A DNA stretch of 64,000 bases from Lepidurus packardi. Taxonomy: Eukaryota > Arthropoda > Branchiopoda > Notostraca > Triopsidae. Location: positions 1-64,000 of the forward strand of contig JAKZAN010000136.1 of the NCBI GenBank assembly GCA_023053545.1, given 5' to 3'. This document shows, piece after piece, positions 45,274 through 57,056 of the stretch (positions are counted from its first letter, which is position 1; each line of letters begins with the position of its first letter). The translations under genes were made by a program, and so were the position numbers. A model generated the notes under the pieces. The model worked only from the letters and a program-made list of their open reading frames with translations. It did no database searches and was not told where the DNA came from.

Positions 45274-48200
45274 ATGAAGGTTTCTAAGACAAACAAGTCG
45301 GTTGTCCTCAAACTTCCCGAAGACCATCCTCACTCTGTACTCTAGTATCCTTCGAAACCAGCCCACCGACAGGTTCCCCACAGCGAATCATCTCCCAAGC
45401 ATCTCAGCTTCATCATTGACCGAAATCTCACCTCCATATTCCTGGATTTGATGCTCAAATAATTTCAATCGTCATTGAAGCAGCGTACCAATATCTAGTA
45501 CCGCTGCATGTATGCGGGCACATCTGCCGCAGGTTTGGACTGCCTAACGATTTTGATAATATCGGAAGATGCTATCAAGTGGAGCGTGGAAGTGTTAAAA
45601 AAATGGATGAGGGTCCCGTTGGGCCTAATAGTGAAGTTGAACCAACGACGGGAGCCAATCTCGGGGTTGAACTAGTTGATTGATTTGGTGGGCGGCTCGA
45701 ATTTCTATTCAATTGAGGAGTTAACGGAGTTACCGAAAATCTTGGAGGAGTTTTAAGGGATCTGGTAACTTTACCAGAAAACCCATAATGTAAAAGATAC
45801 GTGCAGAAGGTTCCTGCCGTCGAGGCAACAGGGGTTTCTTGATGTTTACTACCATCGTGACTTCTCTGAGATCCACGCCTTCTGCCACAGAAATGAAGGG
45901 GTTACCATCAGTTTCAGCAGCGTTGATTTCCACAGTTACATCAGCCCACAAGACATCGTGACTTCTCGCAGTATTCGAGAAAACAGCAAACGCACAGTCG
46001 CCCGCGAGCTCAGGAAAGAGACACGCCTCGTTTCATCAAGCTCACTGGCTAGACGGATCTAGAGCGAAACTCAAAAACTATAGAACAATCGCATTGTACT
46101 GACCAAATAGGAAGACTAAGATTTCATGTATGAATTTGCCAAGGACCAGAAAAACTATCAGATATTAGTGATGAGGACAAAGGAATAGCGACTGAAGTTC
46201 CTCAGAGAGATCAAACAACTGTATTCCGCCAACTACGACCGCATCCATCCCATTGTATCCTGTGCCAAGCTGACTTGTTTTCTGAGTTCAAGTGTTCCTG
46301 ATTCGGTTCGAGGCACCATATAAACTATCAGCGGGCTTCATCCTACTGTATCTGTTTGCGAGTTCGAGTACTTGTAAGATCTGATCGATCTGATGAGAGG
46401 TGTCTTGCAGCAAGAGTCTCACTTCTGTATTATCTTTACGATCGACCAAGAGTAAGTGTCGGTGGCTCGTTGGTTGGATACGCAAAGGGCTAGCTATGTT
46501 AAAATCATTTCATTGACTAAAGAACACCATTAAGAAGACTATTGCAGCGAATTACGCAGCGGACACATCCTCATCAGGACAGACACAGCAGAAAAACTCT
46601 CCAACATCGCCCTGTACGTTCTCAAGGCTCGACGACAGTATTTCGACCCAGTGGCTAGTCTATAAGGCAACCGTATTACTGTGTTTTGCTTTCCTCGATA
46701 AAGGTGTCTTTATGAGAAGATCCAGACCCTGACGAAAAATCGCAATAGAATCGAGTGCAGGCTGTACCAAACAGAAACAGAACTCTTGGACTGTCTCTAC
46801 ACTATACCATGTAATGAGTCAGCACTAGTAATTTCACAAAGACAGATGTCCAAAGGAATCATGAATGTGATGCAAAGCAAGTCCAACTGCTACTTGATCA
46901 TTGTGGCTGGATTTGAACAAGTGAGCTATCACCCTCAGATCCTTGAAGTGTGCGAGAATGAAGAAAAACTACTGGATTTCATCGAGATGATTCCAGAGCT
47001 CGACGATTCAATTATTGGTTCGCTGAGGTAACTTACCTATAGGTCCTACAAGGATTCAAAAATTGAGCTGAAAGCTGTCAGGAAACTGGCAGACGACGCC
47101 TAGTTCTAAGAGATAACTCGATTTCCGAACCCTGGTGAGCCTATTGTATACGTACACACCCCAGTCGCACTCGAAACCTAATCCCTCCGAATTTGGAGGA
47201 AACGCCTCCAGAGAAGACTTGGAAACAGGATCGGATTCTTTAATTACCGAGATATTGATATCTTCTAGACGCTAGACACGTCAGAACACCCAATCAGTAT
47301 AGTTTTGACGACGGAATATCCACCAGCTTTAGTTCATCGCCAAAATGTCCTCGATCATAATGAGCTGCTTGTTTATACGTAAGATTTCACCCAGGCTCCT
47401 TCTTAACTCAGTCGCCCCAGAGTCAAGATGGTCAGCTCTGACCTCGGCCGACTCGAAAACTATATATTGGATCGTTATGAGTGGTATCAAAAGCATGTGG
47501 AGGCTGAAGAGTTGAGGCAGAGGTATAAGGGATACTACCTAACACCTGAGGACATTATCTACTTGTTTTATCCAGAGAAGAATGACTCTTTGCAAAAACT
47601 ATTGGAGAAATATGAGGAGAAAGGTATTGCCACGATGGCCCACAAGATTGAATACTGCAAATTCAAGAACCTCACCATTCTATAGGATAAACTAAGTCGA
47701 AGGGACCTCACAGATCATGTCATTATCTTCTTTGATGATACTCTCAGATGCAAAGAGCAGGACGTCGTCAGTCTCCTCTAAAAGAGGGAGTCCAAGTATG
47801 CAAACCTCATCATTCTCAAGTCTGTGACGAAAAATCACCGTCAGAGTATTGGGACGCGTCAGGCCATATTCAGTTCTGAAAGCCTAAAGAAGTGCGTGGA
47901 CTGGATATCTCGCATCCCAATCTTGGACCTTAAGACTTCTGGTTAAAAACATTAAAAAGTGTAGAGTACGAGAGGTAAGAGCCCGGAATCGTCGAGAGTA
48001 GAGTGTAACAGCTTAAGGTGGTAAAAGAAGTCAGAAATGGGAAAAGTGAGAGTACTAAGCAATGGGCAAATTGAAAGGTTCAAGTATCTGAGGGAATTAT
48101 AGTATGAGGAGGATACTTTAGACATTGTAAATTATTCCAATATGTAAAGTCTGCTGCGAATAATAAAAGGCGGAGAGGAAGAGGACAAGAAGTCTATCCT

Positions 48201-51200
48201 GGTGATCGATAGCGCCGGGATTGAAGAGTACAGAAACTGCCTGTCCGGACAAAAAATCTTGATCGTAATCGACACAGGACTCACTGCCTCCGAAAAAAGG
48301 TCTAACACACCTAGCTTTCTTAAGATTATTTTCGAAGGGAGATCTCCCGAAGTCCGAGATTTTCTGTCCAACATTCATCGTACATCGTATAATATTGCCT
48401 CCTTAAAGGTTTCCCTTAACTCTATCACTGTCTTTGCACCCTTACACTCCCTCCCCCCTAACTCTAATCTCGCAGATCTCAATCATCAAAACTTCACACT
48501 CATAGCCACCCCTCAACAGTCTCATCACTAAGTATCTGCGGACTTGCTGGTAGAGACTAACCCTGAAAAACAGCCTTAGTATTCTGGCCGCATCATTCTC
48601 CTAAAGGCTGGCTGCACTGGCCATCTGACTTTCTAAAATAAGCTGAGATACTTGATGGTGGTTGAGGAACCAGAGAGCCTATGGTATTATTTATCGTTGC
48701 TGAGCTTTCTGAAGAAAGTGAATCTGCAGGATCTATACTCTCGAATCAGTCATCTGAAGTACATCAACTTCATGTACCCTAATGATGTCAAAATAGATGA
48801 GAGTCGGCTCGTGGCTAACTTCGGCATCGGCTTTGGCAAGTATACCTCTCTGAAAGACTTAGACCCTTCGAATACGCTGATGCTTTCAAAAGAGAAGGAT
48901 GTCCGAACCAATTATCGAATCAAATTTAACAATCACCTCATTGCCGAAGTCGAAGACCTATCATATGTAACTCAACTGCTTAAAGTTCTGCCAAACTTCA
49001 ACCTGGAAAGGATCAAATTATTGCCTCATCACAAATTCAATATCTTTAGTTTTTCCTAAGACTTCGGCAACGAACTTAAGAGGATCAGCAAGCATAATCC
49101 CTGCATCGCTATTTACTGCTACACTTCCAATCAAAACCTCAAGAACCAACTTGCCACTCTTAACGCCAGGTAGTACAACTTTATCCTATCTTCTCCCCGA
49201 AATAGATAGTTGGAAATCTTGTGTTCGCTGGCTGGCAATATTGAGCTTGTCCTCGAAGCTGAAAATCCTGAAGGTCTTGACTACATGACTGTCTTCTCTC
49301 TGGACCATATCTAACATTTGGTGGCTGTCCTTCCTAGAAATTAGGGACCGCTTCCTATTCCATAGTCTGTGGGGGATATATTTGTTCCACAGAAGTCCCT
49401 TAAGCATGCAGAGGTGCAGTTTCTGGTCTCTTACTTTAAAAGCCACAAAACCTCCTGCTACAATTTTAACATGCTCGCGTATCAGAGTATAATGGAGCTC
49501 TAACTCAATCGTATCCGCAACGAGACTGTCAAGAATATCTACATCGTTGTTTACAAGGAGCCTGAAATCGAACTCGTTTCCAATAGAGCGGTGAAGTTCA
49601 AATAACAGCATCCAGATATGCAGGTGCATATCATTCTGTTCGGCGTGCGGGACTTTGGCAGCTATAAAAGGACTAAAGCTCACTTGGTTTCTACGAATGT
49701 TCAGGAGATTCTTGAGTACATAGGCCAGGTAAGCTGTGTTAAAAATATTACGATATCAAAGCGAGAGTGGATCTTGGCGCCCTAATACTATCGGAAAATC
49801 CTTCTCATCAAAAATGTAGTTTATTACCATCCTCTCAAAACTCCTCTCGAAGTCATGTTGAGAGCCTTTAAAAACGAGGAGAGGTTCTGCTTCATCAGGA
49901 ATGCTAGAACAGCACTCCCTCGCGAAATACTCAACAAAGCAGTCACCATTTATTAAGGACTATCTCAAGATGCTCTCCCGGATTAGTTCTCCGCTCCAAG
50001 TCCTTACCAGGTAGCCTCTGCAATAAGAATTCAAGAACATCAGAAATCTCGACTGATCGGGGATTAGAATGCTCAACAATGCGTGGGGAAGCTTGAAACG
50101 ACTGAAGTAGTTGGTTGTAGTCTGCCAGAGCCTGTTTATTAATCAGTTATTAATAGGGGAGGCGAGGGAAGCTCGGACATCAGAAAGGTATGTGAGGCTG
50201 ATCAGTCGAAGCATGTAGTGCCGAAGGGATATCCTGATAAAGTCAATGCATCCGAAATGGCTACTTCTGGGAACAGCGAGGAAATCCTTCATATTTTCAA
50301 GAGTCCATAAAAAGAGGACATGGATTACTTTCCGGTAGACAGCCGAAATGGGGTCCCAGTCTTCTATCCAAAAGGAAACCCTGCCTTCGAAAACTTCTTC
50401 GAGGATCTGCCCAGAAATAATGTTTACTTCCAGGCTTATCCATATCATGAGTGCGTGGGTATAACTCTGGAGAACATCATAAACCACCAAAGACATGAAG
50501 AACACAAGAATTGTATCGTAATAAGTTCGTCCGAGAGTCGAATCACAGATTTCAGAAAAGAGAACGTGTACCATGTGGTGCTTGAAGACAGAAGCATTGG
50601 GAGGGAGAAGATGTCTGTGGTAAATCCCTCCGTGATCTTTCGGAGTTCGAGCGCGCCTCGAATATTAAAGTACTTGTGTGTGAACCTAAAACCGATTAAG
50701 ACACTAGTCTACTTCTCATCCAAAATAAGTGAAGAACTCAAACACCAAATCCGGGTGCAGGCCAGTCGCTGCGAAGTCAAAGCCATCAATTAGTACCACC
50801 AATAAATCCAATCTATTTCCCCCTCACCTCAAACTGAAGTCATCATTTTAACAAACACCTCTACCAAACTCAGGACCTGTAAAGTCATTACCATCTAACC
50901 CTCAGAGACCACTTCCTCCTTAGCTTCCAAGTTTATCAGCACCTACTGGCAGCCCCAGATACACAACACTCAAATCAGAGTCTTCTACGAAGCTTCTAAT
51001 CCCTACCTTGTTGAAACCCTGGATGACATCAAGCACAACTCGACTGGAAATGTTGAAGTAGCACCATTCAACTGCGTAAGAGATCTAATGAGGATAATGG
51101 AAGCGAGAGACACAGCCGTGAACGATATGATCATATGTAGTCGAGTCGGGACGGCTGGAGAAGTGGTCCATCTGGATACAGTGTGCAGGATGTACCTGTA

Positions 51201-53175
51201 CTCGGAGTAGGGTTGTTGCTTCATGAGTAGCATAGTTCTGGATGAAATCAAATCGGAACTGTAGCCTTACCGGGGAGACAAAGGTACGCGGAGTCTGGTG
51301 CCTGCGCTCGTAGAAAATGAAGGCGTAGGACCGAAATAGGGTGGGTTTGTTTAAGGAAACATGACGATCTATGATTTTTGCGACTTCAGTACTCCCGAAA
51401 TCGCAGAGTTCTGCCATTTCTGCTCTCGACTCAACTATGTAGCTTCGATGGACCACCGAATGTTGTCGCAGACTCTAGCCTCGCATAATCAAATCTTACT
51501 GATCGTCCACGTCAAGCATGTTCCGCTCATTGAGGATCTCTTTCAAACTTCTACAATCTACAGAAGAATTATTCTCATAGACCAGGAGTCTTCAGACGCA
51601 ATACCACACTTTAGCAAAAGGCTCAGCAGCATTATCATTGCTACCCTACAAAGAAGGGAGCAAATACTATCCATTCTTTAAGGAAAACTATATCAACAGG
51701 CGACTGTTAGCCCCCAAGTTAGACAACCCTCACAGGATACAATGAACTTGCAGGATCATTTTCCACCAGCAATCAGCTTCTAGTTCCCGAAGCACGAAGT
51801 ATCGCCCAGTCCGAGCCAACACTCGAGTATCAGTCGCCTGCGAGTAGCTTCTCCTGCATCGAATTAAAATTTTAATATGTAAGTCTTACCAGTAAAGTAT
51901 GAATATTCTACGCATGGGGCTTTGAGTCCAGCTTCTGGGATGGTCCCGCGATGGCCTATGCGAGAAGGCGCACACAGCATTGGGGCGGGCCAACCGAATT
52001 AGCAGGGTAAAAAAATAGTTAGTTCAACCTCCCACCAGAAACATCCTCCTTCCCCTCTTCCCTTAGTGAATAAATAGGAGACGAATGAAATTAGTAAAGA
52101 ACATATGACTGCTCTCAGGAACAAATAGCCTTCGAAGTTCCAGCTGAAACGCTGTTTAAAGCCAATTCTAAAAGCAAGCACCTGGAAATCTTCCTAAAAC
52201 ATCGATGAACAACCCGGGTAGCCCTCCTCCCAGACCACTCCCCCACCTAAAGAAATCAATTTTAGGGATGATCATCAGCTTGAATCCCAATTGGAATAGA
52301 AACGGGTCGTAATTTTATGTGAAGAGTCCTCGCCAAAAACTAGAAGGTTAGCCCAGAGGATACAGTGGGAGTACAGACATGTTCTGGTCATCCCCTACAA
52401 TATTTAGACCATCTTTTGTCTTGTCGTTGAGGAAAGTGCACGCAGCTACTGTCTGGTGCTTGCTTCGGATGGTCTTGTAGTTGGAGCTCTGAAGCCATTG
52501 CTCCAAGGCAAAGGCTTGCTGCTGTTGACCTCAGCCAAATGTTTTTGCCCTTCGGTTTCGGCAAATATCTGGTGCTTCAAAGATTATATTCATCTGTAGT
52601 AACTCATCAGACAAAAGCTGTATGAGCTCAACATTGGAAACTCCATCTTTAGGTCGAAAGATAAAAAAAATACGTCGGTCGGAAGAAGTGCCTCCAACTC
52701 CCCCCAAAAGCGATTGGTACTTAGTGAAAAGCTTAGTGTCAAGGATTTATCGGTCCTAAACAGAAAGAGAATGAGCAGCACTCTGTACTAGAAAGCAGGA
52801 GAAGACGACCTGCTCGTCCTATTTCCTTAATCAGAAGGACAGATGAGCGAGGTCCTCTAAAAAATTAAATACTTATCCCGAGCAACTTATGCAAGTATTG
52901 ACTGCCTAGCAAAGCGTCTGATCTCTAGTAGCAGTGGATGTCATAATCTGGTCATCCTTAATTCTGAAGCTCACCAGCACATAAAGAGCCTTAAGGGGAT
53001 AGAAGCAAAAGCAGACTTTGTTGGAATCGATGGATCTGCGTTGAGGGGGAGCCTGCAGTTAGTGGACATCGTGGTTGAGAATGTAGCGGAACTAGTTATG
53101 ATGCTGGAAGTATTCGATAAAGAGAAGAGAATCAGGAAAGGATAACAAGGAGATAGTAATTGCTTTTCTACTTGA
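45274..53175 (+). CDS. Giant intronless ORF of unknown family (2,633 residues)
   Basis: One frame is open for 7,902 nt with no TGA and with many TAA/TAG glutamines. With a single stop codon such a run is far beyond chance, so this is a real gene. The protein is not low complexity. It consists of recurring units of a short hydrophobic strand ending in D/T/S followed by helices, e.g. FCIIFTIDQE (about residue 386), CYLIIVAGF (540), HVIIFFDD (815), ILVIDSAG (973), IYIVVYKEP (1423), NCIVISSSE (1747), ILLIVHVKH (2076), HVLVIPYN (2369), HNLVILNSE (2556). This resembles a chain of alpha/beta (flavodoxin- or receiver-like) modules. I see no catalytic motif, membrane helix or signal peptide, and no family match. 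Confidence 0.85.
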
Positions 53176-53516
53176 CTGGTGGCCAAACTTCCTTTTGAAA
53201 AATGTAAAGACTGATCTATTTCACCGATCCCTCTCAAGCCATCAACATTTGCTCGCACTTTTCCCAACCAAAGGGTAGGAACGGAAATTTGGGAAGCATT
53301 AGAGACTCGCTTATCGAGTCTGGAAACATAGTCAGTCAGAACGGAAGGGGAGACGAGAGCTGAGCTGGGAAGCATAAGGATAGGCTGGATGGCTGGCTCT
53401 GAGTCGAACCACAGTGACATCATTTAATATTGCGGTATATACTTTCTTTTTCCTGATTCTATCCATAAAGTTACATTACGATGTCGCTGCCAAGATTGTG
53501 TATACAAACAATATCT
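53176..53516. other. Intergenic region between convergent genes
   Basis: 341 bp between the giant ORF's TGA and the NPC1-like stop. A minus-strand open frame crosses it into the antisense of the giant gene and looks like a shadow. Confidence 0.4.
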
Positions 53517-54422
53517 TCAGTCTTGTTTGGGGTTCCTCTTCTTGTATCCCCGAAGGCAAGTGATTGCTGCTGTCAACACTATCACTCCTCCCCATACGCT
53601 AGAGACCAGAATGTAGTTGAACCCCTCCATCACTGGTGTCTCGCGGTAGAAGTTTATCCCCTCACAACTGCTGTCACAGTTATTGCACGTGCAGTTTCGC
53701 GTTACATTAAAACCTCGATACTTAGTCTTTTTGGTTTCGGGGTCAACCGTCTGTAGAGTCACATTACAAAGATCCATCTCGTCTAGGTAAAGACTTTTGG
53801 TCTTGTCCTTGCTGAAATTCATGCTAATAAACTGGATTCCGTCCTCAATGGCGTTGTTTCCCTGGAAATTCAAGAAGCCTAAAGTCTCTAAGCGTTGTAG
53901 TTACCTGCTGGAGAAGACATTGCACTCAACTGTGAAGCATACGACGTTCTTTTGCACGAGTCAAAAAGCCTACAAGCAGTACTATCTTCTACCGTGATAG
54001 TCACGCTCTGTACGTTCACCATCTCGCCGGGATGGTCGAAGGAGGGCACGTCAATCCATTCTCCAGTCTTTTATTGAAGGAATAAGAGCAGGGATTACCT
54101 TTACAAAGTCAGACTGGTTGGGGCTACAACTGTACATACACCAGAAGCGCTTGAGATTGACAGCACAAAGGTCACAACCACCAGTTTGCGAACCGAATAC
54201 CGTATCGATTTTATCGAAGGAAGTTACTGTTTGTTGGTAGGAATTGATGTTGCAGCACCCTTCTCTGCCGATCCACTCTTCGCAGGTGCTTTTGGTTATG
54301 AGTTGGGGGAGTACGTCGGAGTCTTTGGGAGTGTAGGGTCTGAGGTTGGAGTCAACTTTGAATGCGCAGTCAGCAATAGATTGGACGATGAGGAAGGATA
54401 GAGTGATAAGGGAGATGGACAT
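53517..54422 (-). CDS. NPC1 N-terminal-domain protein with a single membrane anchor
   Basis: 282 residues, introns 54068-54098 (31 nt) and 53879-53904 (26 nt). A signal peptide (ISLITLSFLIVQSIADC) is followed by the cholesterol-binding NPC1 N-domain pattern: REGCCNINSYQQTV, GGCDLCAVNLKRFWCMYSCS, the LFDSCKRTSY segment and GFLNFQGNNAIEDGIQF, then RNCTCNNCDSSCEG. One transmembrane helix (YILVSSVWGGVIVLTAAI) and a short basic tail end it. The sterol-sensing and large luminal domains of full NPC1 (over 1,000 residues) are absent. It is a natural minimal form or a secretory-pathway sterol binder. No frameshift is visible. Confidence 0.82.
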
Positions 54423-54746
54423 ATTAGATGGGTGTAGTGTATAGGTGGATAGGAGGATAGTGAATAATTACATTGGACTAAGGCTTAAAGAGTGTGTAAC
54501 AATATAATAGAATAGGGTTATGCTTTTGTATTGTTTGTGAAGGCGCCTTGATCTCGAAGGGTGCAGGAATGTTATTTATGGCCTAGTTTTTAGAAGTATA
54601 GAAGCATGCTCCACTAGGATAGTGCTGGAGTCTAAAGATCCCGTACGTACACTCTGCCCAGACAAGCCTCCACAACTTTCATTCCAATTAACTTGCGATA
54701 CAATAATTAAAGTACCATCCTAAATTAATAGCAGAAGGTCTCCCCC
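54423..54746. other. Divergent intergenic region
   Basis: 324 AT-rich bp between the NPC1-like start (minus) and the AMPK beta start (plus). No gene or repeat seen. Confidence 0.4.
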
Positions 54747-55850
54747 ATGGGCAACAGCCAACAGAGCCAAAGCAATAATGCAGGCATCGCCATCAATTTT
54801 ATCAATTCAGCGTAACTCTCCTCTACTTATCGGTTTCTTTGGCGTTACAGAGAGTCAGGGCTAAGCAATGGTGCAAAGGTTCAGGACGACGGCACCAAAG
54901 GACAATGTAACCACAACACCTCTATCTCTTCTTGTTTGGCTTCAAGATGTCCTGACAACCTTTACATGGACGCTGGGCGGATAAAGCGTGTATGTGACGG
55001 GCACCTTTACTAAGTGGAAAAACCACATTCCGCTTACCCGTGATGGCTACATTTTCTCTACGACGATAGTAACTCCAAACATGTTTTTAACTCTCTCTTC
55101 AGCAACTCGAACGTGGTGAACATCAGTACCTAAAACCTAAGGTGACTCCTATATGACTCTCCTAGTTATAAATTTATAGTTGACGGCGAGTGGCGATTTT
55201 CGCCAGAGGACCCAACCAAGCCAGACGAACTCGGCAACATTAACAACTACATTGATACTACCAACTACAAGCCTCTTTCTAGTCATGTCGGCTCTTCCAT
55301 CGAGGCGAGCAAGTAGCTTCCCATCATTTTCACAAACAATAGAGCCTCGACCTCGCACAAAACTGCTGAAAACGGAATCAAGAGTACTGAGAAGCCAATT
55401 ATATCTCTTGAGCAGTTTAACGCGAAGGCTCCAGACTTGCCGATCCACTTCACCAAGTGCACCTTCCTTGATGTAACCCATCTGGCTAATTGATAATTAG
55501 GGGTACAGAACAGAGATTCTCGCCTGAACAACCCAAAAAAGAGTGAGAAAATGGAGATTGAGGACGAAGGGGAAAATAGCTACAATGCCTTTAAATCCAA
55601 GTGTCCTTAAATTAGCAAGATGAGCAAGGAGGAGCTGACTTAGATATTCGAGAGCACCCATAGCTTACCACCTCCGACGCACGTGGTGCTGAACCATCTG
55701 ACGATTAAGAACAAAGCAGTTCCCGAAGGCATGCGTGTCTACTCCCTTACGCATAGGTTTAAGTCCAAATATACGACCTATACTTTCTACTCGCACAAAA
55801 AAGGATTCGAAACCAAGAACAATAGCAGACCGAAAATGACCAGTACTTGA
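54747..55850 (+). CDS. PRKAB: AMP-activated protein kinase beta subunit
   Basis: 304 residues after five small introns: 54812-54850, 54907-54946, 55069-55102, 55126-55165, 55473-55508 (34-40 nt each). MGNSQQ is an N-myristoylation signal as in AMPK beta. The CBM48 glycogen-binding module (TWTLGGQSVYVTGTFTKWKN, ERGEHHYKFIVDGEWRFSPE) is restored exactly by splicing. The C-terminal ASC domain (PPPTHVVLNHLTIKNK, YSLTHRFKSKYTTYTFY) binds the alpha and gamma subunits. The subunit scaffolds the SNF1/AMPK energy-sensing kinase. The linker between domains is long and charged. Confidence 0.93.
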
Positions 55851-55992
55851 TTTACAGACTCTTTCTATTGATCGCCAGAAAATATCAGATCCTTCATACG
55901 TTGAAGACGATTTCTTCAGCATTAAGAAATATATTGGACGGAAGAAAACAGGGGTATCTAGTAGCGTAGTGCATAAAGTTAAGTGGGGAGGA

Positions 55993-56699
55993 TCACCATT
56001 TCCTGTTAGGATCTTGTCTTCCTTGATTGTTCACGTTCCATGCTGCATCCGGGCTGAACCCAACATTCGGTGCTTGGTACTGAATCGGATTGTAACCATT
56101 GTATCCTCCATTGAATCCTGCAGGAGGTCCTGGCGAAAAACCAGGATTTTGCCCCACGTTCAATGCAGGATTATAACCCTGGCTAAATCCAGCATTATAG
56201 CCTGGGTAAGGACCTTGATTGTATCCTTGAAGATATACTGGGCTAGAGCCCGGATAATAGGCCCCTTGACCATAGGGAGTGCGAGGAACTCCTGGTACAT
56301 TGACGCCCTCCAATTGGATGGAGAGTAGAACTCGACCAACAGACCGGCCTTTATAGTTTAAGTCAACGTACTCATTTTGCTGCGTAGGGATACCAACGAA
56401 CTTTGCTACACTTAAGGCTCCCTCTCCGATGAAGTCGTTGGGCGTCAAGAGATCACGGTCCCAGACCTCAACTCTGATGAGTTGGTCTGCGGGATATTTG
56501 AATACGAAAACGTCATTCCATACAGGGTTTTTTCCTCCTCTGAAGTGGGTGGAGGAGCGTTTCTTCTCATTGCCAACTCTGATTATGACAAAGGGATCCT
56601 AAGGGGTGGGAGGAGGATGAGTAGGGCTTTTACTTGTTTGTCCAGAAAATCCTTATCTCTGGTAAGATGCGCGGATATCGGTTTGATAATAAGAGACAT
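55993..56699 (-). CDS. Single C2-domain protein with Pro/Gly/Tyr/Asn-rich tail
   Basis: 223 residues, one 35-nt intron at 56599-56633. The C2 domain (DPFVIIRVGNEKKRS, GGKNPVWNDVFVF, RVEVWDRDLLTPNDFIGEG, GRVLLSIQLEG) is closely related to that at 24660-25191. The tail is longer, about 90 residues, built of GYN/GF/PG-type repeats (YLQGYNQGPYPGYNAGFSQG). Such tails occur in proteins that associate with membranes and phase-separate, which is an inference. ATG 56699, TGA 55993-55995. Convergent with AMPK beta (142 bp). Confidence 0.88.
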
Positions 56700-57056
56700 A
56701 ATGAAGGGAGTATTCGGGTTTTGTGGGATTGCGATCTATATATAAAATCATTATGTGGAGGGAAAGGGGGAGCATTGTAAACTGCGAACGATTTAATTTA
56801 TCGATATTTATACAAAAGAGGGGAGGAGCCAGGAGGCTTCAAAACCTTGAAGATCGGACCTGCACTTGTGCTGACGATGCATGTGCTTGCAGGCTATCCC
56901 CTTCCCGACCCCATCCTAACTTTTAGTGCATGTCAATCAAACATTAATTTCCTGTTCAGGTAGTATTCTAGAATCAGCTTTATCGACTCCTATTCCCTAT
57001 ATTTCATACCACCATTCAAATCATCACAATTCCTCATTTTACACGCACACTCCCGC
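56700..57056. other. Divergent intergenic region
   Basis: 357 bp between the C2 gene (minus) and the BAG6-like gene (plus). No coding features or repeats seen. Confidence 0.4.

Noticed and set aside
52971-53423. Minus-strand ORF of 150 codons
   Set aside because: It overlaps the end of the giant plus-strand ORF on the opposite strand and shows no conserved feature.
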